64,000 bases of DNA, taken from positions 186,001 through 250,000 of the forward strand of contig JAQTLU010000002.1 of NCBI GenBank assembly GCA_028714735.1, given 5' to 3'. This document shows positions 37,671-46,544 of the stretch, piece by piece. This stretch comes from Gallionellaceae bacterium (GTDB taxonomy: Bacteria > Pseudomonadota > Gammaproteobacteria > Burkholderiales > Thiobacillaceae). The position numbers and the translations under genes are program-made. How positions within the stretch are numbered: the first letter of the stretch is position 1; each line of letters starts with the position of its first letter. Under the pieces are notes generated by a model that was not told where the DNA came from, searched no databases, and saw only the letters and a program-made list of their open reading frames with translations.

Positions 37671-38399
37671 ATGATCAAACTAGGCATCAACATCGATCAC
37701 GTCGCTACCCTGCGCCAGGCGCGCGGCACCCGTTACCCGAGCCCGGTCCAGGCCGCCCTGATGGCCGAGAACGCCGGCGCCGACTCGATCACCCTGCACC
37801 TGCGCGAGGACCGTCGCCACATCCAGGACGCCGACGTGCACATCCTGCGCGGCATCCTGCGCACCAAGATGAACCTGGAGATGGCGGTCACCGAAGAGAT
37901 GCTCGCCATCGCGCTCCAGGTGCTGCCCCAGGATGTCTGCCTGGTGCCGGAACGGCGCCAGGAACTGACCACCGAGGGCGGCCTCGACGTGGCCGGGCAG
38001 CTGAACAAGATCGGCGATGCCTGCGCCCGGCTGGGCGAAGCGGGGATACGCGTTTCACTGTTCATCGATCCGGAGGCCCATCAGCTCGATGCCGCCCGTA
38101 CCGCCGGCGCCCCGGTGGTGGAGATCCACACCGGCCGTTATGCCGACGCCGTCAGCGAGGCCGAGGCCGAGCATGAACTCGCGCGCATCCGCGCCGCCGT
38201 CGAGCACGGCCTGGCCCTGGGCCTGCAGGTCAACGCCGGCCACGGCCTGCATTATCACAACGTCCAGGCGGTCGCCGCGATTCCCGGCATGAACGAGCTC
38301 AACATCGGCCATGCCATCGTCGCCGAGGCCGTCTTCCTGGGCTGGGAAAACGCCGTGCGCGAGATGAAGCGCCTGATGATCGAGGCGGCCGCACGCTGA
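37671..38399 (+). CDS. pdxJ: Pyridoxine 5'-phosphate synthase PdxJ
   Basis: A 242-residue TIM-barrel enzyme with '[20 protein letters not shown]', '[17 protein letters not shown]', '[17 protein letters not shown]' and '[20 protein letters not shown]'. It condenses 1-deoxyxylulose 5-phosphate with aminoacetone phosphate in vitamin B6 synthesis. A TATACT -10-like box lies at 37633, just after 2.6 copies of AGCTGAT at 37614-37631, suggesting its own promoter despite the recO linkage. Confidence 0.98.
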   Translation: MIKLGINIDHVATLRQARGTRYPSPVQAALMAENAGADSITLHLREDRRHIQDADVHILRGILRTKMNLEMAVTEEMLAIALQVLPQDVCLVPERRQELTTEGGLDVAGQLNKIGDACARLGEAGIRVSLFIDPEAHQLDAARTAGAPVVEIHTGRYADAVSEAEAEHELARIRAAVEHGLALGLQVNAGHGLHYHNVQAVAAIPGMNELNIGHAIVAEAVFLGWENAVREMKRLMIEAAAR

Positions 38400-38473
38400 T
38401 CGAACGGCTGGCCTGAACGTCTCGGGCCGGCCGATGTCGTAGTGGTTCCACTTGAGACTAGAGGAGATACATC

Positions 38474-38845
38474 ATGTCCATGCCCCGCCGTTTCCTGGCC
38501 GTTGCACTCTTTTCTGCCGCCTTGGCGGCTTCCTTGACCGTACGCGCCGAAGAGGCCGCCGCACCGGCCGCCGCGCCGGAACCGGCTGCGCAAGCCGAAA
38601 CGATGCCGATGCCGATGATGGGCATGGGGATGGGAATGGGCAACCCCCGCTGCGGGGCGGGCATGATGGCCAGGCCGGGCATGGGCATGGGGCAGCGTTG
38701 CAATACCCGCAAGGGCATGGGCATGGGCGGAAAATGCCCGACCGCCGAGGTGCTGGAGCAGCGCATCGACAGTCTGGAAAAGCGTCTCGACCTGATGCAG
38801 ACCATGCTGGAAATGATGGCCCGCCAACAGGGCGCCGGCAACTAG
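38474..38845 (+). CDS. Exported Met/Gly-rich small protein (possible copper-binding)
   Basis: A 123-residue protein with a signal peptide (RRFLAVALFSAALAASLTVRA), an Ala/Pro/Glu linker, and a methionine- and glycine-rich central region (about 44-90) with 'MPMPMMGMGMGMG', 'MMARPGMGMGQ' and 'GMGMGGK', plus three cysteines. The C-terminus is a short amphipathic coiled coil ('LEQRIDSLEKRLDLMQTML'). Met-rich runs bind Cu(I) or Ag(I) in periplasmic proteins such as CopA/PcoC, so metal binding is a reasonable inference. GAGGAG precedes the start. Confidence 0.8.
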   Translation: MSMPRRFLAVALFSAALAASLTVRAEEAAAPAAAPEPAAQAETMPMPMMGMGMGMGNPRCGAGMMARPGMGMGQRCNTRKGMGMGGKCPTAEVLEQRIDSLEKRLDLMQTMLEMMARQQGAGN

Positions 38846-38862
38846 GGCGTCCTCCCCCCGGC

Positions 38863-40824
38863 TCAGTTCGCTCCCAGCTGCAGTTTGGCGGCCGCGATCG
38901 CCTCGGTGCTGCCGCGCAGTATCAGGGTGTCGCCGGCCTCCAGGCGGGTTTCCGGGGTGGGGTCGGTGGCACGTATGCCGTGCCGCCGGACCGCCAGGAT
39001 GGTGACGCCGAGCGACTCCAGTTCGAGTTCGCCCAGCGTGCGGTCGACGCCGTGCTGGCGCGGTTCGATCAGGATGGAGGATAGCCGTTCCTGATAGCCG
39101 GTTTCCTCCGACTCGTCGGTGATGCCCTGGAAATAGCCGCGCATGGTGCTGTAGCGCAACTCGCGCATCCTGCGGATGCGCTTGAGCACCGTGCCGAGCG
39201 GGATGCCGGCCATCAGCAGGGTCTGGGAACCGAGCATCAGGGCGCCTTCGAGTACTTCCGGCACCACCTCCATGGCACCGGCCGCCATCAACTGGTCGAG
39301 GTCGGCATCATCCAGGGTGCGCACGATCACCGGCGCGCCCGGTCGCAGCCGGTGCGCGGTGGCAAGCACCTGGAGCGCGGTCGGGGTGTGGGCGAAGCTG
39401 ACCACCACGGCGCGGGCGCGGTTGAGGCCGGCCGCGGTCAAGATCTCGGCCCGCGTGCTGTCGCCGAATACCACGTTGTCGCCGGCCGCGGCCGCCTCCT
39501 TGACCCGCTTGGGATCGTGATCCAGGGCGATGAAGGAAACCCCTTCCGTCTCCAAGATGCGGGCCAGGCTCTGGCCGCTGCGGCCGTAGCCGCACAGGAT
39601 GACGTGGTTGCTGACACCGAAACTCTTGAGGACGATCTCGTGCACGCTTTTGGCCTGGGTCAGCCAGGCTCCGCCCGCCAGCCGGATCGCCATCCGTTCG
39701 CCATAGTGCATCAGGAAGGGCGCCAGCAGCATGGACAGGATCATCGCCGCCAGGGCGGCTTGCCTGATCTCGAACGGCATCAACTGGTAGGTGTCGGCCA
39801 GGGCCAGCAGGACGAGGCCGAATTCACCCGCCTGGGCAAGACCGAGCCCGGTGCGCAGGGCGGTGCCCCAGTCGTCGGAAAAGCGCCGGGTCAGGGCGGT
39901 GATCAGGGCGAGTTTGCCCAATATCAGCAGCGCCAGCATGACCAGGGTGGCGGGCAACTGGGTCAGCACGGTGTCCAGGTCCAGCGCCATGCCGATGGTG
40001 ACGAAGAACAGCCCCATCAGGACATCGCGGAACGGCCGGATGTCGCTCTCGACCTGGTAGCGATATTCGGTTTCCGAGATCAGCATGCCGGCCACGAAGG
40101 CGCCCAGGGCCAGGGACAGGCCGGCGATGGCGGTGATATAGGCCAGGCCCAGGGTGATCAGCAGCACGTTGAGCATGAACAGCTCGGCGGATTTACGCTC
40201 CGCCACCAGATGCAGCCAGGGCCGCAGCAGGCGCTGGCCGAGCACCAGGATCAGGCCGAGGGCCAGGACGGCCTTGGCGCCGGCATAGGCCATCGCCTCC
40301 GCCATGTTCGCGCCGCTGGCCAGGGCCGGGATGAAGATCAGCAGGGGCACCACGGCCAGATCCTGGAACAGCAGCACCCCGAAGATGCGGCGGCCATGCG
40401 CGGTGTCCAGCGCGTTTGTTTCCACCAGCAGCTTGCTGACGATGGCGGTGGACGACATCGCCAGCGCGCCGCCCAGGGCCAGGCCGGCTTCGATGCCGAG
40501 GCCGAAGGCCACGGTGATGGCGGTGGCCAGCAGCATGGTGAGCGAGACTTGCAGGCCGCCGAGGCCGAACACCAGGCTGCGCATGGCCTTCAGCTTGGTC
40601 AGGGAGAATTCCAGCCCGATCGAGAACATCAGGAACACCACGCCGAACTCGGCAATGCTGTGGGTTTCCTGGTCCTGGGGCGCCATGTTCAGTATCGACG
40701 GTCCGAGCACGATGCCGACCACGATATAGCCCAGCAGCGCCGGCAAGCGGAAGGCGCGGAACAGCGTCGTCGCCAGCACGGCGGCGGCAAGCAGAAGCAG
40801 GATCAGGGCCAGGGTGGAGTGCAT
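38863..40824 (-). CDS. CPA2-type cation:proton antiporter with TrkA domains (KefB-like)
   Basis: A 653-residue protein: an N-terminal Na+/H+-exchanger-fold domain with about 12 helices ('RLPALLGYIVVGIVLGPSIL', 'GLGLAQAGEFGLVLLALAD'), a TrkA-N/RCK nucleotide-binding domain (from about 409, 'HVILCGYGRSGQSLARILE') and a TrkA-C domain at the end ('LEAGDTLILRGSTEAIAAAK'). This is the KefB/KefC/YbaL plan of potassium efflux systems. ATG at 40824 gives 'MHSTLALILLLLAAAVLATT'; the open frame continues upstream only as antisense of kdsD. Divergent from kdsD. Confidence 0.94.
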   Translation of the reverse strand: MHSTLALILLLLAAAVLATTLFRAFRLPALLGYIVVGIVLGPSILNMAPQDQETHSIAEFGVVFLMFSIGLEFSLTKLKAMRSLVFGLGGLQVSLTMLLATAITVAFGLGIEAGLALGGALAMSSTAIVSKLLVETNALDTAHGRRIFGVLLFQDLAVVPLLIFIPALASGANMAEAMAYAGAKAVLALGLILVLGQRLLRPWLHLVAERKSAELFMLNVLLITLGLAYITAIAGLSLALGAFVAGMLISETEYRYQVESDIRPFRDVLMGLFFVTIGMALDLDTVLTQLPATLVMLALLILGKLALITALTRRFSDDWGTALRTGLGLAQAGEFGLVLLALADTYQLMPFEIRQAALAAMILSMLLAPFLMHYGERMAIRLAGGAWLTQAKSVHEIVLKSFGVSNHVILCGYGRSGQSLARILETEGVSFIALDHDPKRVKEAAAAGDNVVFGDSTRAEILTAAGLNRARAVVVSFAHTPTALQVLATAHRLRPGAPVIVRTLDDADLDQLMAAGAMEVVPEVLEGALMLGSQTLLMAGIPLGTVLKRIRRMRELRYSTMRGYFQGITDESEETGYQERLSSILIEPRQHGVDRTLGELELESLGVTILAVRRHGIRATDPTPETRLEAGDTLILRGSTEAIAAAKLQLGAN

Positions 40825-40839
40825 GGCTGGAAGGTATCG

Positions 40840-40845
40840 TATACT
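40840..40845 (+). promoter_or_regulatory. -10-like box for the kdsD-lpt operon
   Basis: TATACT lies 10 bases before the kdsD ATG, so a transcript from it would have almost no leader. No good -35 is seen. The same TATACTTC string also precedes pdxJ (37633) and panD (63292). Confidence 0.4.
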
Positions 40846-40855
40846 TCGCGCCATT

Positions 40856-41842
40856 ATGACATCTAGTCCCGTAACCGCCTCCGACATCCTTGATCTGGCT
40901 CGCCGCACGCTGGAGATCGAGGCCGCGGCCGTGTCTGCGCTGAAGGATCGCCTGGACGATACCCTGGTCCGCGCCGTCGACGCCCTGCTGGCCTGCAAGG
41001 GCCGGGTGGTGGTGACCGGCATGGGCAAGTCCGGCCACGTCGGCAACAAGATCGCCGCCACCCTGGCCAGTACCGGCACGCCGTCCTTCTTTGTCCATCC
41101 GGCCGAGGCCAGCCACGGCGATCTCGGCATGATTACCGGCCAGGACGTGGTGATCGCCCTGTCCAATTCGGGCGAGAGCGCGGAGATCGTCGCCATCCTG
41201 CCGCTGATCAAGCGGCGCGGCGCCAAGCTGATCACCATGACCGGACGGCCGCAATCGACCATGGCGCGCGAGGCCGACATCCATCTCGACGCCGGCGTGG
41301 CGCAGGAGGCCTGTCCGCTCAATCTGGCGCCAACCGCCAGCACCACGGCGGCGCTAGCCCTGGGCGACGCCCTGGCGGTGGCGGTGCTGTACGCGCGCGG
41401 CTTCACCGCCGAGGATTTCGCCCGCAGCCATCCGGGCGGGGCACTTGGCCGCCGCCTGCTGGTCCATGTCCGCGACGTCATGCATACCGGCGAGGCCCTG
41501 CCCGTGGTCGGGGTGGCTACCCCGTTCAAGGAGGCGCTCCTGGAAATGACCCGCAAGAAGCTCGGCATGACCGCCGTGGTCGATGCCGCCGGCAATCTGG
41601 TCGGGGTGTTCACCGACGGCGACCTGCGCCGCTGCCTGGATCACGAATTCGATCTGGCCGCCACCCGCATCGAGATGGTGATGACCCGTGCGCCCAAGAC
41701 CATCTCGGAAGACGTGCTCGCGGCCGAAGCGGCGCGCTTCATGGAGGAGAGGAAGATCAACGGCCTGTTGGCGGTGAACGCCGAAGGCCGTCTGACCGGC
41801 GCCTTCAACATGCACGACCTGTTGCGGGCCGGAGTGGTATGA
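40856..41842 (+). CDS. kdsD: Arabinose-5-phosphate isomerase KdsD
   Basis: A 328-residue protein with an SIS sugar-isomerase domain ('GMGKSGHVGNKIAATLASTG', 'LSNSGESAEIVAILPLIKRR') and two C-terminal CBS domains ('VRDVMHTGEALPVVGVATPF', 'VMTRAPKTISEDVLAAEAAR'). It converts ribulose 5-phosphate to arabinose 5-phosphate, the first step to Kdo of lipopolysaccharide. It overlaps kdsC by 4 bp. Confidence 0.97.
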   Translation: MTSSPVTASDILDLARRTLEIEAAAVSALKDRLDDTLVRAVDALLACKGRVVVTGMGKSGHVGNKIAATLASTGTPSFFVHPAEASHGDLGMITGQDVVIALSNSGESAEIVAILPLIKRRGAKLITMTGRPQSTMAREADIHLDAGVAQEACPLNLAPTASTTAALALGDALAVAVLYARGFTAEDFARSHPGGALGRRLLVHVRDVMHTGEALPVVGVATPFKEALLEMTRKKLGMTAVVDAAGNLVGVFTDGDLRRCLDHEFDLAATRIEMVMTRAPKTISEDVLAAEAARFMEERKINGLLAVNAEGRLTGAFNMHDLLRAGVV

Positions 41843-42369
41843 GCGAGGCGGAACTGCTCGCCCGCGCCTGCGCGGTCAGGCTGGTGATCTTCGACGTCGA
41901 CGGCGTGCTCACCGACGGCGGCCTGTACTACGGCGACGACGGCCAGGAATACAAGGCCTTCAATTCCCGCGACGGCCACGGCATCAAGATGCTGCGCGAT
42001 GCCGGGGTGGAGTCTGCGATCCTGACCGGCCGCTCTTCCCAGGTGGTGCTGCACCGCGCCCGCAACCTGGGCATCACCCGCATCGTCCAGGGCGCCCACG
42101 ACAAACTGGCGTCTTATGAAGCCCTGCTGGCGGAGACCGGCCTGAGTCCGCAGGAGACGGCCTGCATGGGCGACGACCTGGTCGACCTGCCGGTGCTGCG
42201 CCGTTGCGGCTTGGCTTGCACGGTGCCCGATGCCCCGGCCGAGGTCCTGGCCCGCTCGCATTATGTGACCCGGGCTGGCGCCGGCCGTGGCGCCGCCCGG
42301 GAAGTGTGCGAACTGATCATGCGCGCCCAGGGCACCTGGGCGGCGCAACTTGCCTTGTACGACCGATGA
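41839..42369 (+). CDS. kdsC: 3-deoxy-D-manno-octulosonate 8-phosphate phosphatase KdsC
   Basis: A 176-residue C0-type HAD phosphatase with the nucleophile motif 'VIFDVDGVLTDGGLYYGDDG' and the metal motif 'CMGDDLVDLPVLRRCG'. It removes phosphate from Kdo-8-phosphate. Start and stop overlap both neighbours, showing tight coupling in the Kdo/LPS export operon. Confidence 0.97.
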   Translation: MSEAELLARACAVRLVIFDVDGVLTDGGLYYGDDGQEYKAFNSRDGHGIKMLRDAGVESAILTGRSSQVVLHRARNLGITRIVQGAHDKLASYEALLAETGLSPQETACMGDDLVDLPVLRRCGLACTVPDAPAEVLARSHYVTRAGAGRGAAREVCELIMRAQGTWAAQLALYDR

Positions 42370-42953
42370 GCGGCGCCAGTCTCCAGCATGCCCGGAATTT
42401 CTGGTTCCCCCTGGTCATCGTCGGCGGCCTGGTCATCCTGACCGCCTGGCTCGGCCAACTGGCCCAGGCGCCGCAATCCCGCGACGTCGCCACCATCGGC
42501 CACGACCCCGATTATTTCGTCGAGGATTTCAACGCCACGGCCTTCGATGTTTCGGGCGCGCCGCGTTACCGGCTCAACGCGATCAGGATGACCCATTACA
42601 TGGATGACGACACTTCCGAACTGGAGGCGCCCCGTTTCGTTCGCGAGGGCGTCGGCATGGCCCGGGTGGTGGTGCGGTCGTTGCGCGGCCTGGTGTCGCC
42701 GGATGGCGAGAACGTCTATTTTCTCGGCGATGTGCGCATGCTGCAGGAACGTCTGAACGGCGGTTCGCCGCTGGAACTGTCCACCGAGTACCTGCGGGTG
42801 ATCCCGGACCAGGATCAGATGCGCACCGAAAAGCCGGTGTTGCTCAAGGACGGGCACGGCGAGCTGCACGGCGGGGCCATGATGGCCGACGGCAAGCGCA
42901 GGACGCTGGTAATGACCGGACGCGTGAAAGGTATATATGAAAACCATCGTTAG
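42366..42953 (+). CDS. lptC: LPS export protein LptC
   Basis: A 195-residue bitopic protein with one N-terminal helix ('FWFPLVIVGGLVILTAWLG') and a periplasmic LptC jellyroll ('DYFVEDFNATAFDVSGAPRY', 'PVLLKDGHGELHGGAMMADG'). It passes LPS from the LptBFG transporter to LptA. It overlaps kdsC by 4 bp and lptA by 17 bp. Confidence 0.95.
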   Translation: MSGASLQHARNFWFPLVIVGGLVILTAWLGQLAQAPQSRDVATIGHDPDYFVEDFNATAFDVSGAPRYRLNAIRMTHYMDDDTSELEAPRFVREGVGMARVVVRSLRGLVSPDGENVYFLGDVRMLQERLNGGSPLELSTEYLRVIPDQDQMRTEKPVLLKDGHGELHGGAMMADGKRRTLVMTGRVKGIYENHR

Positions 42954-43473
42954 GACAGTTCTTCTGCTCGGCATGACCTGCCTGGCCCCCTCCGCGGCAC
43001 TGGCCGAGAAGGCGGACCGCTCGCGGCCGATCCAGATCGAGGCGGATTCGGTGCGCATGGACGATGCCCAGAAGACGGCCGTGTATGAAGGCAACGTCAT
43101 CTTCACCCAGGGCACCCTGACCATGAACGCCGACCGCATCGAGGTGCATCAGGACGATGCGGGCATGTCGGCGGGCCAGGCCACCGGCCAGCCGGTCTAT
43201 TTCCGCCAGAAGGTGGAAGGCCGCGATGAATTCCTGGAGGCGCGGGCCCGGCGCATCGATTACGACGCCCGCACCGAGACCATGAAGCTGATCGGCAATG
43301 CCTTCATCGGCCGGGGCAGCGACGAGTTGCGCGGCGGGGTCATCGTCTACGACGTCCGCAGCGAACGCTACCAGGCCGACGGCGCCAGCGAGGACAACAA
43401 GCAGGGCCGGGTGCGGGCCATGATCCGGCCGCGCAGCCAGCCCGACGCCGAAGGGGCGCAGGCCAAGCCATGA
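42937..43473 (+). CDS. lptA: LPS transport periplasmic protein LptA
   Basis: A 178-residue exported protein: signal peptide ([16 protein letters not shown]) and OstA/LptA domain ('[20 protein letters not shown]', '[20 protein letters not shown]'). It forms the periplasmic LPS bridge. The C-terminal tail is basic and disordered. It overlaps lptB by 4 bp. Confidence 0.96.
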   Translation: MKTIVRTVLLLGMTCLAPSAALAEKADRSRPIQIEADSVRMDDAQKTAVYEGNVIFTQGTLTMNADRIEVHQDDAGMSAGQATGQPVYFRQKVEGRDEFLEARARRIDYDARTETMKLIGNAFIGRGSDELRGGVIVYDVRSERYQADGASEDNKQGRVRAMIRPRSQPDAEGAQAKP

Positions 43474-44192
43474 GCATCCTGAAGGCCGAGGGACTGAAGA
43501 AACACTACAAGTCGCGCCAGGTGGTCGACGACGTCGATGTGGAGGTGCACAGCGGCGAGGTGGTCGGCCTGCTAGGCCCCAACGGCGCCGGCAAGACCAC
43601 CTGCTTCTACATGCTGGTCGGGCTGGTGGGCGCCGACGGTGGCCGTATCCTGCTCGACGAGCTTGATATCGCCCACCTGCCGGTGTACAAGCGGGCCCGC
43701 CTCGGGCTCAGCTACCTGCCCCAGGAGGCCTCGATCTTCCGCAAGCTCACGGTCGCCGAAAACATCGCCGCGGTGCTGGAGTTGAAGGGCTTCGACGATG
43801 CCAGGGTGGCCGAGCACCTGGAGTATCTGCTGCAGGACCTGAACATCGGCCATCTGCGCGATCACGAGGCGGTCAGCCTGTCCGGCGGCGAACGGCGCCG
43901 GGTGGAGATCGCCCGCACCCTGGCCATGCAGCCCAGCTTCGTGTTGCTGGACGAACCGTTCGCCGGGATCGATCCGATCTCGGTGATCGATATCCAGAAG
44001 ATCATCCGTTTCCTGACCGAGCGGGGCATCGGCGTCCTGATCACCGACCACAACGTGCGTGAAACCCTGGGTATCTGCGACCGCGCCTACATCCTCAACG
44101 AGGGTCGGGTACTGGCGTCAGGCAGCGCCGACGAGATCATTTATAATGAGAGCGTCCGCAAGGTTTATCTGGGCGAGCACTTCCGCCTCTAA
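43470..44192 (+). CDS. lptB: LPS export ABC transporter ATPase LptB
   Basis: A 240-residue ABC ATPase with Walker A '[12 protein letters not shown]', signature '[13 protein letters not shown]', Walker B '[13 protein letters not shown]' and the LptB-typical switch '[20 protein letters not shown]'. It powers LPS extraction from the inner membrane. It is followed after 39 bp by rpoN, the standard order. Confidence 0.98.
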   Translation: MSILKAEGLKKHYKSRQVVDDVDVEVHSGEVVGLLGPNGAGKTTCFYMLVGLVGADGGRILLDELDIAHLPVYKRARLGLSYLPQEASIFRKLTVAENIAAVLELKGFDDARVAEHLEYLLQDLNIGHLRDHEAVSLSGGERRRVEIARTLAMQPSFVLLDEPFAGIDPISVIDIQKIIRFLTERGIGVLITDHNVRETLGICDRAYILNEGRVLASGSADEIIYNESVRKVYLGEHFRL

Positions 44193-44231
44193 TCAACGCT
44201 TACCAAACCCGCACTCACCCAATCGGCTTCG

Positions 44232-45692
44232 ATGAAGCAAAGCCTTCAACTCAAACTATCCCATCATCTCGCCCTGACACCGCAGTTGCAGCAGTCGATC
44301 AGGCTGTTGCAGCTATCCACCCAGGAACTCAACCAGGAGATCAGCCAGATGCTCCAGGAGAATCCGATGCTGGAGCGGGCCGATGAGGCTGGCATGGGCG
44401 GTGACTCCTCCGGCGTCGGCGGTGACTCCTCCGGCACGACTGGCGATTCCGGTGACAGCCGGGAAGCGGGTGCCGAGTCCACCCCCCAGCAGGATGCCGC
44501 CGAATCGGTCTATGACGAGATGGCCTGGGGCGACCGCCACGTTTCCTCGGGCGGTTCGTCCGACGACGACGATGAAGACGGCCGGGGCTTCCAGCAGACC
44601 GACGAGGTCAGCCACAGCCTGCGCCAGCACCTGCTCAACCAGTTGGCCATGCTGCCGCTCACGGTACGGGACCATAGCCTGGTGGCGCTGATGATCGAGG
44701 CGCTCAACGAGGACGGCTATCTCGGCGCCAGCCTGGAAGACCTGGCGGAAATGGTGCCGGAGGAGATGGAGATCGATGTCGACGAGTTGCTGACTGCCCT
44801 GCGTCTGCTGCAAAGCATGGACCCGCCCGGCGTCGGTGCGCGCGACCTGGGCGAGAGCCTGCTCCTGCAATTGAACGAGTTGCCTGCCGACACGCCGCAC
44901 CTGGGGCAGGCCAAGCTGCTGGTCTCGCGCCATCTCAACCTGCTGGCTGAGCGGGAATACGGCAAGCTGAAACGCCTGCTGGGCATCGCCGACGACCGCG
45001 AGTTCATCGCCGTGCGCCAGTTGATCACCTCGCTCAATCCCCGTCCCGCTTCGGATTTCGACTCCGGCCGCACCCAGTATGTGGTGCCCGACGTGTTCGT
45101 GCGCAAGGTGAAGGGCGAATGGGTCGCCAGCCTGAACCCGGATGCCATGCCCAAGCTGCGCATCAATGAGGTCTACGCCAACATACTGCGCCAGAACCGC
45201 GGCAGCGGCGGCCAGTTGTCCGGCCAGATGCAGGAGGCGCGCTGGCTGATCAAGAACGTCCAGCAGCGCTTCCAGACCATCCTCAAGGTGTCCCAGGCGA
45301 TCCTCGACCGCCAGCGCATGTTCTTCGAGCACGGCGAGGTGGCCATGCGTCCGCTGGTGTTGCGCGAGATCGCCGAATCGGTCGGCCTGCACGAATCGAC
45401 CATTTCCCGCGTCACCAATCAGAAGTATATGATGACGCCAAGAGGCCTTTACGAATTCAAGTATTTCTTCGGCAACGCCCTGGCCACCGAGGCCGGCGGC
45501 GCGGCATCGAGCACCGCCATCAAGGCATTGCTCAAGCAGTTCGTCGAGGCCGAGGACCGTTCCGGCCCCTTGTCCGACAGCGCCATTTCCGAAATCCTGA
45601 GCAAACAGGGCTTCGTGGTGGCGCGCCGGACCGTGGCCAAGTACCGGGAGCAGATGAACATCCCTCCCGCCAACCAACGCAAGTCGTTATGA
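44232..45692 (+). CDS. rpoN: RNA polymerase sigma-54 factor
   Basis: A 486-residue protein: glutamine-rich region I ('LQLKLSHHLALTPQLQQSIR'), an acidic region II, a core-binding domain and the RpoN box 'ARRTVAKYRE' near the end. It directs transcription of nitrogen, motility and other genes with enhancer-binding activators. Region II carries an unusual acidic Gly/Asp/Ser insert encoded by a duplicated 15-bp unit (44400-44414 and 44421-44435). Confidence 0.98.
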   Translation: MKQSLQLKLSHHLALTPQLQQSIRLLQLSTQELNQEISQMLQENPMLERADEAGMGGDSSGVGGDSSGTTGDSGDSREAGAESTPQQDAAESVYDEMAWGDRHVSSGGSSDDDDEDGRGFQQTDEVSHSLRQHLLNQLAMLPLTVRDHSLVALMIEALNEDGYLGASLEDLAEMVPEEMEIDVDELLTALRLLQSMDPPGVGARDLGESLLLQLNELPADTPHLGQAKLLVSRHLNLLAEREYGKLKRLLGIADDREFIAVRQLITSLNPRPASDFDSGRTQYVVPDVFVRKVKGEWVASLNPDAMPKLRINEVYANILRQNRGSGGQLSGQMQEARWLIKNVQQRFQTILKVSQAILDRQRMFFEHGEVAMRPLVLREIAESVGLHESTISRVTNQKYMMTPRGLYEFKYFFGNALATEAGGAASSTAIKALLKQFVEAEDRSGPLSDSAISEILSKQGFVVARRTVAKYREQMNIPPANQRKSL

Positions 45693-45717
45693 CTTGCCTG
45701 ACATCTCAGGAGCTTTT

Positions 45718-46044
45718 ATGAACCTCAACATCACCGGTCATCATCTGGAAGTGACCCCCGCCATCCGCGGCTATGTGGAAGAAAAGCTCAAGCGGGTTAC
45801 CCGTCATTTTGATCATGTCATCGATGTTACGGTCACCCTGACCGTGGAGAAGCTCAAGCACAAGGCCGAAGTGAACCTGCACACGGCCGGCAAGGATATC
45901 TATGTCGAGGCGATCGAGCCCGACATGTACGCCTCCGTGGACGTGCTGGTCGACAAGCTGGATCGCCAGGTGCTCAAGCACAAGGAAAAGATCGGCGGCA
46001 ACCACCGGGACGCCGGCGACCTGAAGCGCCAGGCCGTCGAATAG
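45718..46044 (+). CDS. hpf: Ribosome hibernation promoting factor, short form
   Basis: A 108-residue HPF/RaiA-like protein: 'MNLNITGHHLEVTPAIRGYV', 'EEKLKRVTRHFDHVIDV' and 'DKLDRQVLKHKEKIGGNHRD'. It promotes ribosome dimerisation and silencing in stationary phase. AGGAG lies upstream of the chosen ATG. It sits between rpoN and ptsN, the standard place. Confidence 0.96.
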   Translation: MNLNITGHHLEVTPAIRGYVEEKLKRVTRHFDHVIDVTVTLTVEKLKHKAEVNLHTAGKDIYVEAIEPDMYASVDVLVDKLDRQVLKHKEKIGGNHRDAGDLKRQAVE

Positions 46045-46053
46045 CCTGAACAA

Positions 46054-46077
46054 GCCGCCCGCCTTGCGGCGGGCGGC
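46054..46077. terminator. 10-bp perfect GC hairpin between hpf and ptsN
   Basis: GCCGCCCGCC and GGCGGGCGGC form a perfect 10-bp stem with a TTGC loop, 9 bases after the hpf stop codon and 11 bases before ptsN. No T tract follows, so it may attenuate, pause or protect the hpf mRNA rather than fully terminate. Confidence 0.55.
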
Positions 46078-46088
46078 TGAAAGATGCC

Positions 46089-46544
46089 ATGAATCTCATA
46101 TCTAAGTTGCTCAAGCCGGCCAATGTGTTGTTCGACCTGGAGGCCGGCAGCAAGAAACGCCTGTTCGAACTGGCCGGACAGGCTCTGCAATCCACCGAGA
46201 ACGTGCCTGCCGGCGAGGTGTTCGACAGCCTGTTCTCGCGCGAGAAGCTGGGTTCCACCGCGCTCGGGCACGGCATCGCCATTCCGCATGGCCGCATCAA
46301 GGGCCTCGCCGAGACCGCCTGTGCCTTCATCCGGATGAAGGAGCCGATCGATTTCGACGCCCCGGACAGCCTGCCGGTCGACCTGCTGTTCATCCTGCTG
46401 GCGCCCGCGACCGCGTCCGACCTGCATCTGCAGATCCTGGCCGAACTGGCGCAGATGTTCAGCGAGAAGGAGATGCGCGATCGCTTGCGCGTGGCGCCCG
46501 ACGCCCAGAGCCTGTACGACCTGATCCGGGAATGGACGCCCTGA
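46089..46544 (+). CDS. ptsN: Nitrogen-PTS enzyme IIA (PtsN)
   Basis: A 151-residue EIIA-Ntr with the phosphorylated histidine in 'TALGHGIAIPHGRIKGL'. It is a regulatory phosphotransfer protein linking nitrogen and carbon status to potassium transport and other targets. Its end overlaps hprK by 13 bp. Confidence 0.96.
   Translation: MNLISKLLKPANVLFDLEAGSKKRLFELAGQALQSTENVPAGEVFDSLFSREKLGSTALGHGIAIPHGRIKGLAETACAFIRMKEPIDFDAPDSLPVDLLFILLAPATASDLHLQILAELAQMFSEKEMRDRLRVAPDAQSLYDLIREWTP

Noticed and set aside
39352-40866. 504-residue open frame on the plus strand
   Set aside because: Antisense of the KefB-like antiporter; Gln/Gly/His-rich shadow.
40825-41613. N-terminal extension of the antiporter frame
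   Set aside because: The extra 263 residues are the complement of kdsD; the antiporter homology begins at the ATG at 40824.
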